Of a DNA stretch of 64,000 bases, positions 23,892 to 31,686 are shown one piece after another. This DNA is from JAHEFU01 sp020440645. GTDB taxonomy: Bacteria > 4484-113 > JAFGCY01. The translations under genes and the position numbers were made by a program. Position 1 is the stretch's first letter; every line of letters starts with the position of its first letter. The stretch covers positions 1 to 64,000 of the forward strand of contig JAGRNR010000012.1 of assembly GCA_020440645.1 (NCBI GenBank), written 5' to 3'. The notes under the pieces were generated by a model, which worked only from the letters and a program-made list of their open reading frames with translations, did no database searches and was not told the origin of the DNA.

Positions 23892-23970
23892 TAAGATCGC
23901 CGCCAGTTGGAGTCCTCGGCAAAACGGGTAAGCAGGTTCCGCTACCCCCGACAACCAAGCTCCCAGATCC

Positions 23971-24693
23971 TCAGTTGCTCTTGCTCGGCAGATACGGAAT
24001 CAGCCGCAGTGCCAGTTCGCGGATCACCTGGTGCTGCAGCCAGACCTTGCCCGGGCCGGTCAGCGTTGCCAGTGCCAGCCCCTCGCCCGACAGGAAGATG
24101 TTCTTCAGCTTCTTCTGGATCTCGAAGTTGTACTGCACCGTGTCCTCGAAGGCGGCGATGTGCCCGCTGTCAACCTTGATGGTCTGGCCGGCCTCCAGTT
24201 CCACCACGGATAGCTCGCCGTCAATCTCAAGGAACACCGTGCCCGGGCCGCTCATGCGCTGCAGGAAGAAGCCCTCGCCGCCGAGGAAGCCCTTGCCAAG
24301 CCCGGTGGTCTCCATCTTGATCGTGCAGCTGTCCTGGCTGCACAGGAAGCTGCCGCGCTGTGCCACGAGGCTGCGCCCCGGCAGGATGTCGTAGGGCACG
24401 ATGTGCCCCGGGAAGCTGGAGGCGAAGGCCACGCGCCCGCTGGAGCCTTCTGCCTGGAAGTAGTTGAGGAACACACTCTCGCCGGAGATCGCGCGGTTGA
24501 GCGCGCCGCCCAGCATCCCCATCAGCCCGCCGCCGCTTTCCGGCATCGAGGTGTCGAGGTCGATGTTCGGGTCCATCCAGATCATCCCGCCGGTTTCGCT
24601 CATCACCCGCTGGCCCGGCTGCAGGTGCAGTTCCACGATCTGGTGGATCGTGCCGCGGATCTCATAGTTCAGTCCAGTTGCGCTGATTGCCAT
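23971..24693 (-). CDS. AIM24/TIGR00266 family protein
   Basis: A 240-residue protein starting MAISATGLNYEIRGT at 24693, with AGGATGG upstream; the frame remains open further but has no signal. Family features are LQPGQRVMSETGGMIWMDPNI, then a Gly/Met-rich loop (GGGLMGMLGGALNRAISGE), VAFASSFPGHIVPYDILPG, GLGKGFLGGEGFFLQRMSGPG and FLSGEGLALATLTGPGKVWLQ. These are the beta-strand repeats of the AIM24 double-stranded beta-helix fold. Its molecular role in bacteria is not established. It is divergent from the following gene. A TAGAAT -10-like box lies at 24732-24737. Confidence 0.85.
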   Translation of the reverse strand: MAISATGLNYEIRGTIHQIVELHLQPGQRVMSETGGMIWMDPNIDLDTSMPESGGGLMGMLGGALNRAISGESVFLNYFQAEGSSGRVAFASSFPGHIVPYDILPGRSLVAQRGSFLCSQDSCTIKMETTGLGKGFLGGEGFFLQRMSGPGTVFLEIDGELSVVELEAGQTIKVDSGHIAAFEDTVQYNFEIQKKLKNIFLSGEGLALATLTGPGKVWLQHQVIRELALRLIPYLPSKSN

Positions 24694-24771
24694 TGCCAGC
24701 CATCCTTGTCGGCGTCTGCCGTGATGGGCTGATTCTAGCAGCCCCGCGAGGCCCGGCCGGGATACCTTGCC

Positions 24772-24777
24772 TATAAT
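24772..24777 (+). promoter_or_regulatory. -10 box close to the start of the three-repeat protein
   Basis: TATAAT eight bases before the ATG at 24786; TTGCC directly precedes it. A near-leaderless transcript is likely. Confidence 0.5.
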
Positions 24778-24785
24778 CAGGTGAC

Positions 24786-26678
24786 ATGTCGAACAGCGGG
24801 GGTCACACAGTCGGGAGCGGGGCACTGCGCATTGAGTACGGCCCGCTGCCGCAGGTCCGGCAGGCCGCCGACTACGCTGCACTGCTTGACCATTTCCGTG
24901 CCCCGCTGAGCATTGTGCTGCAAAGCGGCACAATCGTGTCCTTTGGCAACTCCTTTCCGCTGCTGCAGTTCGCGCTGGACTTCGCCGCCTGGTGCTGCCC
25001 GCATGCATGGTGGCTGTTCGAGCAGTACCCGCAGCTGCGTGATGAAATGGAGCACCTGCCCGGCGGACTGGCGGCACAGGACTTCGCCCTGCTGGACGAT
25101 GAAGGTGACCTGATCATCGCATTCAGCGCTGACCCGCCGCAGCTCATCCGTGAGGACCTGTCCGCTGACAACGGGCTGGAACGGATCGAACTCGGGATTG
25201 ACAGCGCGGCCCTGCGTGAGCTTGGTACGTCCCTGCTGGCGCACCTCGCCGCCAGCATCGCGTCCCAGTCCGGCTGGGACATCGCGCCGCTGATCACACG
25301 CAGGCCGCAACGCTTTCTCACAAAGGCTCCCGGCCGCAGTGTGGCGCGCGAGCTGGACATCCCCAGGCTGCTGGACTGGCCGGAGAGCAAGGGCAAGGTG
25401 GAGCAGGGGGAGTGGCAGGCCGACTGGTGGCTGTTTGAGCCCGGCGTTGACATTTCCGGGCCGGATGAGCTGATGCCGGTGATCACCGGCAGCCTGGTGC
25501 TGCGCCGCCGGGTGGCGGAGATGGTCCGCCTGCCGGATGTGCAGCTGCTGGAATTCCTGCACAGCGCACTGGACTGGCTGAGCGACGCCAGCCACCAGAG
25601 CATGCGCCTGCACCGGGGCAGCAGTGCCGGCGGCCCGGTCTGGGGCGGCTTTGAGCTGGGTGATCCCGCGACCGGCAAGCTGCTTTTGGCAATGCGCCGC
25701 CGGGGCAAGCGCATCGAACTGCTCAGCGGCGCCAACCCGGTGCGTGGCAACGAGCTGCCGGAGAAGGAATTCGGCCTGCTGCTGCTGGAACTGGCAACGC
25801 AGCTGGTCCACGAGCTGCATGAACGCACCGGCTGGTCGGCCCTGCCGCTGTTCGCGCGCCAGTCGGTTTCGCTGAGGGAGCCGCGCCCGGCCGTGCTGCC
25901 GCGCTTCGATCTGCTGAAGCTGGTGCTGGAATGGCCCGGCAGCCGCAGCATCGCCGGCCGCGAGAAGCGCCTGCCCGCCGCCCAGGTGCCGAACATCCCG
26001 ATGGAGGTGCTGCTGGAGGGGCCGAATGAGGCCTTCCCGGTGCAGGGACAGTCCGGCCTCGCACTGCAGGTTGACATCAGCCTGATGGAACTCACCGCAC
26101 TGCCCTCCACGCCGGCCGACCTGCAGGAGATGCTGCGCGCCGGGGTGACCGTCAGCCGCGGCAGCCGCCACCTGCTGCATGTTGACAACGGTGTGCCGCT
26201 CTTGGACTTCACGCTCAACTGCCTGATCTGGCTCTGCCGCCATGACAGCGTCAGCCCGGCTGCCAGCCGCGAGCGCGACCCGCGCCGCCGGGGCCGCCCG
26301 GTGGACTTCATCCTCGAATACCCCGGCGAACCTGCGCTGCGCATCGGCCTGCGCGAGGACCTGGACGGCTACCTGTTCGTGCTGGAGCGCGATGGCCAGC
26401 CGGCGGGCTCACACAATGTGGCAATCAGCCGCGGGGAATGCATGGTGCTGATGCTGGACATCGCCAGGGCACTGGTGCTGGCGGTGCACCAGCGCTGGGG
26501 CTGGGACATCCGCTCTCTGTTCGGCCCGCGCAGCTTCTACTACAGCGAGCGCGCCCTGCAGCGGGCGGAGACGATCGGCTACATGAACATCGAACGTGAC
26601 GTGAAGGAACTGAGCGACTGGCGCAATGGCATCGCCCGCGACCCGGCGGGCTGCCTGTGGAACATCAGGCTGTGGTAG
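24786..26678 (+). CDS. Unknown protein made of three homologous modules
   Basis: A 630-residue soluble-looking protein I do not recognise. Three modules of about 200 residues can be aligned by eye. Each begins with a strand-rich part and a hydrophobic helix (FPLLQFALDFAAWCCPH; VQLLEFLHSALDWLSDA; VPLLDFTLNCLIWLCRH). Each has a central strand pair, and each ends with a helix and a GW motif (LAASIASQSGWDIAPLI; LVHELHERTGWSALPLF; LVLAVHQRWGWDIRSLF). No signal peptide or membrane helix is evident. It is monocistronic, convergent with kbl, with two hairpins and a heptamer array after it. Triplication suggests a repeated binding unit. Confidence 0.75.
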   Translation: MSNSGGHTVGSGALRIEYGPLPQVRQAADYAALLDHFRAPLSIVLQSGTIVSFGNSFPLLQFALDFAAWCCPHAWWLFEQYPQLRDEMEHLPGGLAAQDFALLDDEGDLIIAFSADPPQLIREDLSADNGLERIELGIDSAALRELGTSLLAHLAASIASQSGWDIAPLITRRPQRFLTKAPGRSVARELDIPRLLDWPESKGKVEQGEWQADWWLFEPGVDISGPDELMPVITGSLVLRRRVAEMVRLPDVQLLEFLHSALDWLSDASHQSMRLHRGSSAGGPVWGGFELGDPATGKLLLAMRRRGKRIELLSGANPVRGNELPEKEFGLLLLELATQLVHELHERTGWSALPLFARQSVSLREPRPAVLPRFDLLKLVLEWPGSRSIAGREKRLPAAQVPNIPMEVLLEGPNEAFPVQGQSGLALQVDISLMELTALPSTPADLQEMLRAGVTVSRGSRHLLHVDNGVPLLDFTLNCLIWLCRHDSVSPAASRERDPRRRGRPVDFILEYPGEPALRIGLREDLDGYLFVLERDGQPAGSHNVAISRGECMVLMLDIARALVLAVHQRWGWDIRSLFGPRSFYYSERALQRAETIGYMNIERDVKELSDWRNGIARDPAGCLWNIRLW

Positions 26679-26685
26679 CGGAGGT

Positions 26686-26723
26686 CAGCTGTAAGGCTGA
26701 CAATCACGCCTGCGGCGTGACCT
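26686..26723. terminator. Two successive hairpins between convergent genes
   Basis: GTCAGC/GCTGAC (loop TGTAAG) and TCACGCC/GGCGTGA (loop TGC) follow one another directly after the three-module gene. They look like a REP-type element or bidirectional terminator; no T-run. Confidence 0.5.
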
Positions 26724-26746
26724 TCGGCGGTGGTCTGACAACGGGC

Positions 26747-26820
26747 TGCAGGTTGCAGGTTGCTGGTTGCTGGTTGGAGCTGCGGCACTTTCCGCTACAC
26801 CCTAGCTCCCAGCTCCTACG
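26747..26820. repeat. Heptamer array overlapping the 3-prime end of kbl
   Basis: Tandem CAGGTTG/CTGGTTG units, then after a short gap inverted CTAGCTC/CCAGCTC units. The final codons and TAG stop of kbl (26802) are read from the second part. Confidence 0.7.
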
Positions 26821-28037
26821 TCCTTCTTTATCACTCCATGCTTCTCGCCGCAGCGGATGAAGGCCTCCACGCAGTGGTCGATCTGCTCCGTGGTGTGGCT
26901 CGCTGACAACTGCACGCGGATGCGCGCCTTGCCCATCGGTACCACCGGGTGGCTGAAGCCGATCACGTAGATCCCCTCGTCCAGCATCGAGCGCGCCATG
27001 TCGGCAGCCAGGCGGGCATCGCCAAACATCACTGGCACGATCGGGCTCTCGCCCTGCACCAGTGTGAAGCCGGCGGCTTCCATGCGCTTCCTGAAATGCG
27101 CGGCGTTGGCTTCCAGCGTGTCGCGCAGCGCGGTGCTTTCCGACAGCATGTCCATCACTTCCAGCGCGCCGTAGATCACCGACGGCGGCACCGCATTGCT
27201 GAACAGGTACGGGCGCCCGCGGTTGCGCAGCATGCTGACAATCTCCGGCGGGCCGGCCACCAGGCCGCCTGAGGCACCTCCGAGCGCCTTGCCGAGCGTG
27301 GTGGTGATAACGTCCACCTTGTCCATCACATTGTGGTGCTCATGCGTACCGCGACCCGTCTTGCCGATGAAGCCCGTGGCATGGCTGTCGTCAACCACGA
27401 GCAGCGCGCCGTACTTCTCGCACAGTTCAGCAATGCGGTCCAGCGGCGCAATCATGCCGTCCATCGAGAACACGCCGTCGGTGACGACGCACATGCTGCG
27501 GGCCTTGTCCTGCCACATCTGAAGCTTCTTCTCGAGGTGCTCCGCGTCACTGTTCTTGTAGGTGTCGCGCTGGGCCTCGCACAGGCGGATGCCGTCAATC
27601 AGCGAGGCGTGGATCAGGCGGTCGGAGATGATCACGTCCTCCTTGCCGAAGAACACCTCGAAGAAGGCCGCGTTGGCATCGAAGCAGGATGCGAATAGGA
27701 TCGCCGCCGGCAGGCCGAGGAACTCAGCCAGCCGCTGCTCCAGCATGTTGTGGCTGTCCTGGGTGCCGCAGATGAAGCGCACGCTGGACATGCCGTAGCC
27801 ACGCTCGTCGAGTCCCTTGTGGGCGGCTTCGACGACGCGCGGGTGGCTGGCCAGGCCGAGGTAGTTGTTGGCACAGAAGTTGAGTACCCTGCGGGCCGGG
27901 CTGCCGAGCGGGTATTCGACCTCGATCTCCACGCCCTGGGCGCTCTTGATGTAGCGCTCATCCTTGGTCAGGCCGGCTTCGTCGACCTCCTTCAGCGTCT
28001 GCTGCAGCCTGTCGCGCAGCTCCTTTGTGTAGGCCAT
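26802..28037 (-). CDS. kbl: 2-amino-3-ketobutyrate CoA ligase (glycine C-acetyltransferase)
   Basis: A 411-residue PLP-dependent alpha-oxoamine synthase. It has the KBL-specific blocks VLNFCANNYLGLASHP, GMSSVRFICGTQDSHNMLEQ, VVTDGVFSMDGMIAPL, VVDDSHATGFIGKTGRGTHE and the PLP lysine in TTTLGKALGGASGG (near residue 245). In threonine catabolism it cleaves 2-amino-3-oxobutyrate with CoA to glycine and acetyl-CoA. No threonine dehydrogenase gene is nearby; instead an acyl carrier protein gene lies 44 bp upstream, an arrangement better known from other alpha-oxoamine synthases that use ACP-bound acyl donors. GGGGAG precedes the start. The last residues (DVGAGS) are encoded by a heptamer repeat and are probably not conserved. 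Confidence 0.9.
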   Translation of the reverse strand: MAYTKELRDRLQQTLKEVDEAGLTKDERYIKSAQGVEIEVEYPLGSPARRVLNFCANNYLGLASHPRVVEAAHKGLDERGYGMSSVRFICGTQDSHNMLEQRLAEFLGLPAAILFASCFDANAAFFEVFFGKEDVIISDRLIHASLIDGIRLCEAQRDTYKNSDAEHLEKKLQMWQDKARSMCVVTDGVFSMDGMIAPLDRIAELCEKYGALLVVDDSHATGFIGKTGRGTHEHHNVMDKVDVITTTLGKALGGASGGLVAGPPEIVSMLRNRGRPYLFSNAVPPSVIYGALEVMDMLSESTALRDTLEANAAHFRKRMEAAGFTLVQGESPIVPVMFGDARLAADMARSMLDEGIYVIGFSHPVVPMGKARIRVQLSASHTTEQIDHCVEAFIRCGEKHGVIKKDVGAGS

Positions 28038-28080
28038 CTTCAGCTCCCCGCGCCGCTGGCGCTTAGTTGTGTGTGCAGGA

Positions 28081-28335
28081 CTACTGGCGTTCCTGCAGCT
28101 TGCGGTTGACAAGCGACTGGATGCGGCTGACGGTCTCGAATTCCTCCGTGCTGGCCTCGTCGTCGTCAATCTCGATCTCGAATTCCTGCTCCAGGTACAT
28201 CTTCAGGCTGACCATGGAGAATGAGTCCACCAGCCCGCTGGAGATCAGCGGGGTGTTGTCATCGACCTCCGTGCCGTCGTCAACGTACTCATCGTAGATG
28301 AACTGGATGATCTTGTCCCTCAGTTCTGAACTCAC
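28081..28335 (-). CDS. Acyl carrier protein
   Basis: An 84-residue ACP starting at a GTG with GGAGG six bases upstream. The phosphopantetheine site is LVDSFSMVSL with the attachment serine at residue 38. The N-terminus DKIIQFIYDEY and the acidic helix EFEIEIDDDEASTEEF are typical. LVDSFSMV rather than GADSLDTV marks it as a specialised ACP, not the fatty-acid synthase AcpP. Located directly upstream of kbl and cotranscribed. A TATAAT (28383-28388, minus) lies 47 bases before the start. Confidence 0.88.
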   Translation of the reverse strand: MSSELRDKIIQFIYDEYVDDGTEVDDNTPLISSGLVDSFSMVSLKMYLEQEFEIEIDDDEASTEEFETVSRIQSLVNRKLQERQ

Positions 28336-28412
28336 AGTGGTCCTCCAACAGTCTGGCAATCTGCGCCTTGGCGCCGGGTTCAATTATAGCGAAGCGCCGG
28401 CCGGGCAGCGCC

Positions 28413-28898
28413 TCAGGAATCCATCGGCCGCGCACCGGGCCAGCCATCGTCGTAGACGAAGATCGACAGCACGCTGACCCCGCTTTCCACGTCGAGGTGC
28501 AGCTGCGTGATGTACTTGCCGTCGGTCGAGATGAATTCGCGGGTGAGCGGCTTGTCCCAGTTGAGCTGGTAGCCCAGCGCCTCATGCTGCGAGTTGAACA
28601 GGCCGAGCTGCTCCTCCCAACTCAGCGGGCAGGTGTATGCGGTGCTCCACATGTGCCCGCTGTTCTCGCTGCGCTCGTTGAAGGGCATCCCGCTGGCGCG
28701 GTAGGGGTCGCCCTCATCGGCCGGGAATGCGCCGGGCAGCGTGGCCGGGGAGGAACCAGCCGGCACGGCGATTGCGGCCACCGGCCACTTTTGCGGCATC
28801 GGGAAGGAAACCGCCTCGGAGGCACTGGCCTGTTCATGCCTGTTGCAGCCCGTGGCTATCAGGCACAGCGCCAGCAGGCTCAGGCAGAATTTCAGCAC
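28413..28898 (-). CDS. Small lipoprotein, unknown
   Basis: A 161-residue protein starting with GTG; MLKFCLSLLALCLIATGCNR is a lipoprotein signal with the lipobox cysteine at residue 18. The mature part has no family I recognise; it contains a WSTAYTCPLSWEEQLGLF segment and a C-terminal VSVLSIFVYDDGWPG strand region. A TAAGAT box lies six bases before the GTG, so the transcript is probably leaderless. It is divergent from ffh. Confidence 0.72.
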   Translation of the reverse strand: MLKFCLSLLALCLIATGCNRHEQASASEAVSFPMPQKWPVAAIAVPAGSSPATLPGAFPADEGDPYRASGMPFNERSENSGHMWSTAYTCPLSWEEQLGLFNSQHEALGYQLNWDKPLTREFISTDGKYITQLHLDVESGVSVLSIFVYDDGWPGARPMDS

Positions 28899-28904
28899 AG
28901 GTAC

Positions 28905-28910
28905 ATCTTA
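28905..28910 (-). promoter_or_regulatory. -10 box for leaderless lipoprotein transcript
   Basis: TAAGAT on the minus strand, six bases before a GTG start. Confidence 0.45.
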
Positions 28911-28953
28911 CCGTGGATGCCGCCGTGGGCTGGCGGGAGGGCTATGTTGTAGG

Positions 28954-28959
28954 TATAAT
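28954..28959 (+). promoter_or_regulatory. -10 box of ffh
   Basis: TATAAT nine bases before the ffh ATG at 28969, with no ribosome binding site between them. Confidence 0.55.
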
Positions 28960-28968
28960 CTTCGTCCT

Positions 28969-30276
28969 ATGTTCAACAAGATGCAGGATCGCATCCTCGG
29001 GGCTCTCAAGAACATGGCCAAGAGTGGCCGCCTGAGCGAAGCGGATGTGGAAAAGGGGCTGCGGGAGATCCGCCTGGCACTGCTGGAAGCGGACGTCAAC
29101 CTCAGCGTTACCAAGAAGTTCATCAGCCGGGTGCAGCAGAAGGCCGTCGGCCAGGATGTGCTCGGCCAGCTCAACCCGATCGACACGCTCGTGATGGTTG
29201 TCTACGAGGAGCTCACCGAGCTGCTCGGCGGCAAGGAGTACGACCCCAAGTTCGACTCCGGCGTGAAGCGCATCATGATGGTCGGCCTGCAGGGCAGTGG
29301 TAAGACCACCACCTCCGGCAAGCTGGCCAACCGCTTCAAGAGCGAGGGCAAGAAGCCGCTCCTGATCGCCGCCGACCTCAGCCGTCCGGCCGCGGTGGAC
29401 CAGTTGCAGGTGCTCGGCAAGCAGATCCATGTGGATGTGTTCGCCGATCCGAAGAGCAATCCGGTGGACCTCGCCAAGAACGGCCTCAAGCAGGGCGACA
29501 AGGACAGCAACAATCCGGTGATCATCGATACCGCCGGCCGCCTGGCGATCGACGAGGAGCTGATGGACGAGCTGGTGAAGGTCAAGGAAGCCTTCAAGCC
29601 GGACGAGATCCTGCTCGTGGTGGACGCCCTGACCGGACAGGATGCGGTCGAGACCGCCCAGCGCTTTGACGAGAAGCTCAACATCACCGGCATCGTGCTC
29701 ACCAAGATGGACGGCGACGCCCGTGGTGGTGCCGCGATGTCCATGCGCGCCGTGACCGGCAAGCCGATCCGCCTGACGGGTACCGGCGAGAAGCTCGACG
29801 CGCTGGAGTACTTCTTCCCGGACCGTATGGCCAGCCGCATCCTCGGACGCGGTGACATCGCCACCCTGATCGAGAAGGCCAGCAAGGAATTCGACGATGA
29901 GGATGCCGAGAAGCTTGAGAAGAAGCTGCGCCGCCAGAAGACCTTCGACCTGGAGGATTTCATCGTGGCGCTCAGGCAGACCCGCCGCATGGGCAGCATG
30001 AAGAGCCTGCTGAACATGATCCCCGGCGTGCGCGTGACCGATGACCAGGCCGAGGCCGGTGAGAAGCAGCTGCGCAAGTTCGAGGCGATCGTGAACTCGA
30101 TGACCCGCCAGGAGCGGCTGAACCCGAAGCTGCTCAACGCCAGCCGCCGCCGCCGCATCGCGATGGGCAGCGGCACCTCGGTGCAGGACATCAACAGCTT
30201 CATCAACAACTTCAAGCAGATGCAGCGGATGACGAGCACCATGCTCAAGAGCGGCGCCTTCAAGCGAATGCAGTAA
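28969..30276 (+). CDS. ffh: Signal recognition particle GTPase Ffh
   Basis: A 435-residue SRP54 homologue that binds 4.5S RNA and signal sequences and delivers nascent membrane proteins to FtsY. N domain MFNKMQDRILGALKNM; G1 GLQGSGKTTTSGKLA near residue 106; then DLSRPAAVDQLQ, IIDTAGRLAIDEELMDEL, TKMDGDARGGAAMS and TGTGEKLDALEYFFPDRM. The M domain follows from about 300 with methionine-rich helices (RRMGSMKSLLNMIPG, QMQRMTSTMLKSGAFKRMQ). The start is fixed by the conserved N-terminus; the frame is open upstream. Monocistronic. Confidence 0.97.
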   Translation: MFNKMQDRILGALKNMAKSGRLSEADVEKGLREIRLALLEADVNLSVTKKFISRVQQKAVGQDVLGQLNPIDTLVMVVYEELTELLGGKEYDPKFDSGVKRIMMVGLQGSGKTTTSGKLANRFKSEGKKPLLIAADLSRPAAVDQLQVLGKQIHVDVFADPKSNPVDLAKNGLKQGDKDSNNPVIIDTAGRLAIDEELMDELVKVKEAFKPDEILLVVDALTGQDAVETAQRFDEKLNITGIVLTKMDGDARGGAAMSMRAVTGKPIRLTGTGEKLDALEYFFPDRMASRILGRGDIATLIEKASKEFDDEDAEKLEKKLRRQKTFDLEDFIVALRQTRRMGSMKSLLNMIPGVRVTDDQAEAGEKQLRKFEAIVNSMTRQERLNPKLLNASRRRRIAMGSGTSVQDINSFINNFKQMQRMTSTMLKSGAFKRMQ

Positions 30277-30284
30277 CTCAAGGT

Positions 30285-30331
30285 TGCAGGGGGCAGGTTG
30301 CTGGTTGCTGGAGGTGCGACTTTAGTCGCAC
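30285..30331. repeat. Heptamer array and perfect palindrome after ffh
   Basis: GGTTGCA/GGTTGCT-type heptamers are followed by GTGCGACT-TT-AGTCGCAC (30314-30331). The array has an inverted counterpart at 30943-30980, bracketing the small gene between. The palindrome may also serve as ffh terminator. Confidence 0.6.
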
Positions 30332-30465
30332 AATATGCCTGCAGTGCTAAGTTCGATCGACGGTAGCTCTCAGTTTGGATCCAGCAATTCGTCCAAAGGG
30401 CAATGGGTCAGCATCAGTTCGCTGAGTCCCAGTTTCTCGAGAACCTCGCAATGTTTGTCAGGTGG

Positions 30466-30861
30466 TTAGAGGTTGACTGCGTCAAAACAGTGTCCAATAT
30501 AGTCCTCAAACCGCTTCTGGTTGAATCTCCGCATGAAGATGTGGTGCATCCCTGAGTATGGTTCCTTCCAGTCGCTCGAAGATTTTGCAAGTGCTGTTGC
30601 CAGATTGTGCAGGCCTAGCGGGGAGCAGCAGCTGACCTGCAGCATAGTCTTGGCTGTATTATTTGCGCCGCCGAACACGATTACGACATTCATGAAGAAG
30701 TTTTCCGGATCGGAAATCAGGGTTTCCAGACCCTCTGGTTCGACGAAGTATTCCCCGTTCAGTTCCGGGTGAATCAATCGGTGAGGTCTGTATTCAAAGT
30801 GTCTGATTACGGTTGTTGAGTTATCACTACTGGACATCAGAGGGTTTCCGCAAAACATCAA
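30466..30861 (-). CDS. Hypothetical protein in a repeat-bracketed unit
   Basis: A 131-residue protein of lower GC than its neighbours; a second methionine at residue 9 (30837) is an equally possible start. It has no signal peptide. Features are NGEYFVEPEGLETLISDP, FFMNVVIVFGGANNTAKTML and a C-terminal FEDYIGHCFDAVNL. I do not recognise a family. Composition and the inverted heptamer arrays on both sides suggest a separately acquired gene; isolated genes of this size can be orphan immunity or cargo proteins, but nothing proves that. Confidence 0.5.
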   Translation of the reverse strand: MMFCGNPLMSSSDNSTTVIRHFEYRPHRLIHPELNGEYFVEPEGLETLISDPENFFMNVVIVFGGANNTAKTMLQVSCCSPLGLHNLATALAKSSSDWKEPYSGMHHIFMRRFNQKRFEDYIGHCFDAVNL

Positions 30862-30942
30862 TGGGTTTCAATAAGGAGTCAACGGGACAATCGCTCATGC
30901 TATTTCATTGTGCGACAACCGCGCTTCGGTGTGGTCTGCTGC

Positions 30943-30980
30943 AACCTGCAACCAGCACCCTGCAACCAGACCGCTAGCAG
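30943..30980. repeat. Heptamer array, inverted partner of 30285-30310
   Basis: CTGCAACCTGCAACCAGCA-type units, the reverse complement of the GGTTGCA/GGTTGCT heptamers 650 bp to the left. Confidence 0.65.
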
Positions 30981-30996
30981 CCTGACCTCCCGCCTC

Positions 30997-31506
30997 CTAT
31001 AGTTCGTAGCTGGCGTTGCGCGCTTCGCTGTGCCCCGGCAGTTCGTTATGCACCACCAGGCGCGGGCAGCTGGCCCATTTGCTTGCGAGGTCCTGCACCA
31101 TGAACTGCTTCAGCGGCTCCGGCTGGAAGTTCGCCGCCATCAGCTCATCCGGCGTCAGCAGCTCGGGTGAAATCAGCTCTTCCTTATCGGGCGTGAGCTG
31201 GCTGAGCAGGTCGCCCTCGACGGGGCGCAGCGGATGGCAGAGGAAGTAGTAGCCGATCTCATGCAGCTTGCTGCCCTGGCGTGCCCAGTAGTTCTCCATC
31301 AGGTAAAGGAGCTTTACCGGAGCGACCTCGAGGCCGATCTCCTCCTTGACCTCGCGCACCACGCTGTCGATCATCGGCTCGCCGACCTTCATATGGCCGC
31401 CCAGCAGCGTCATGAATGGCGCGCGCTTGCCATCGTCAAGCACGGTCACGAGGAACTTGCCGTCATGCACGATCACGGCGCGGGCGATCAGGTTCAGCGC
31501 AAACAT
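30997..31506 (-). CDS. Nudix hydrolase
   Basis: A 169-residue protein with the complete Nudix box G-x5-E-x7-REVKEEIGL at residues 37-59 (GHMKVGEPMIDSVVREVKEEIGL region), which hydrolyses nucleoside-diphosphate-linked compounds with Mg or Mn. N-terminal strands LNLIARAVIVHDGKFLVTVL are typical. The C-terminal 60 residues (KEELISPELLTPDELMAANF) give no substrate hint. A TACACT box six bases before the ATG indicates a leaderless transcript. Confidence 0.9.
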   Translation of the reverse strand: MFALNLIARAVIVHDGKFLVTVLDDGKRAPFMTLLGGHMKVGEPMIDSVVREVKEEIGLEVAPVKLLYLMENYWARQGSKLHEIGYYFLCHPLRPVEGDLLSQLTPDKEELISPELLTPDELMAANFQPEPLKQFMVQDLASKWASCPRLVVHNELPGHSEARNASYEL

Positions 31507-31512
31507 CGCTCA

Positions 31513-31518
31513 AGTGTA
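31513..31518 (-). promoter_or_regulatory. -10 box for leaderless Nudix transcript
   Basis: TACACT on the minus strand six bases before the ATG at 31506. Confidence 0.45.
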
Positions 31519-31582
31519 GCATTGCAGGATTCCAGCCGGACAGCTCAGCGAGCCGCAGGCCCGCAGGCCGCATCAGCATTGG

Positions 31583-31600
31583 TTTAACCGCAATTTAACC
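31583..31600 (+). promoter_or_regulatory. TTTAACC repeat with 11-bp period
   Basis: TTTAACC at 31583 and again at 31594, one helical turn apart, about 90 bp upstream of the monooxygenase gene. Matches the repeats at 15468 and 21443. Confidence 0.5.
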
Positions 31601-31686
31601 ATTGGCAAATCCATTCAATTATCTGGCGAATTCTGCTAGGCTTTTATTGCCGTGGGCCGCGGCAAGGTTAGAGGGAGCTCGTCGGG

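Noticed and set aside
24777..26344. Two long minus-strand open frames opposite the three-module protein
   Set aside because: The plus-strand product has internal repeats, a promoter and a start; the antisense products are Gln/Arg/Ala-rich shadows. The three-fold repeat pattern favours the plus frame.
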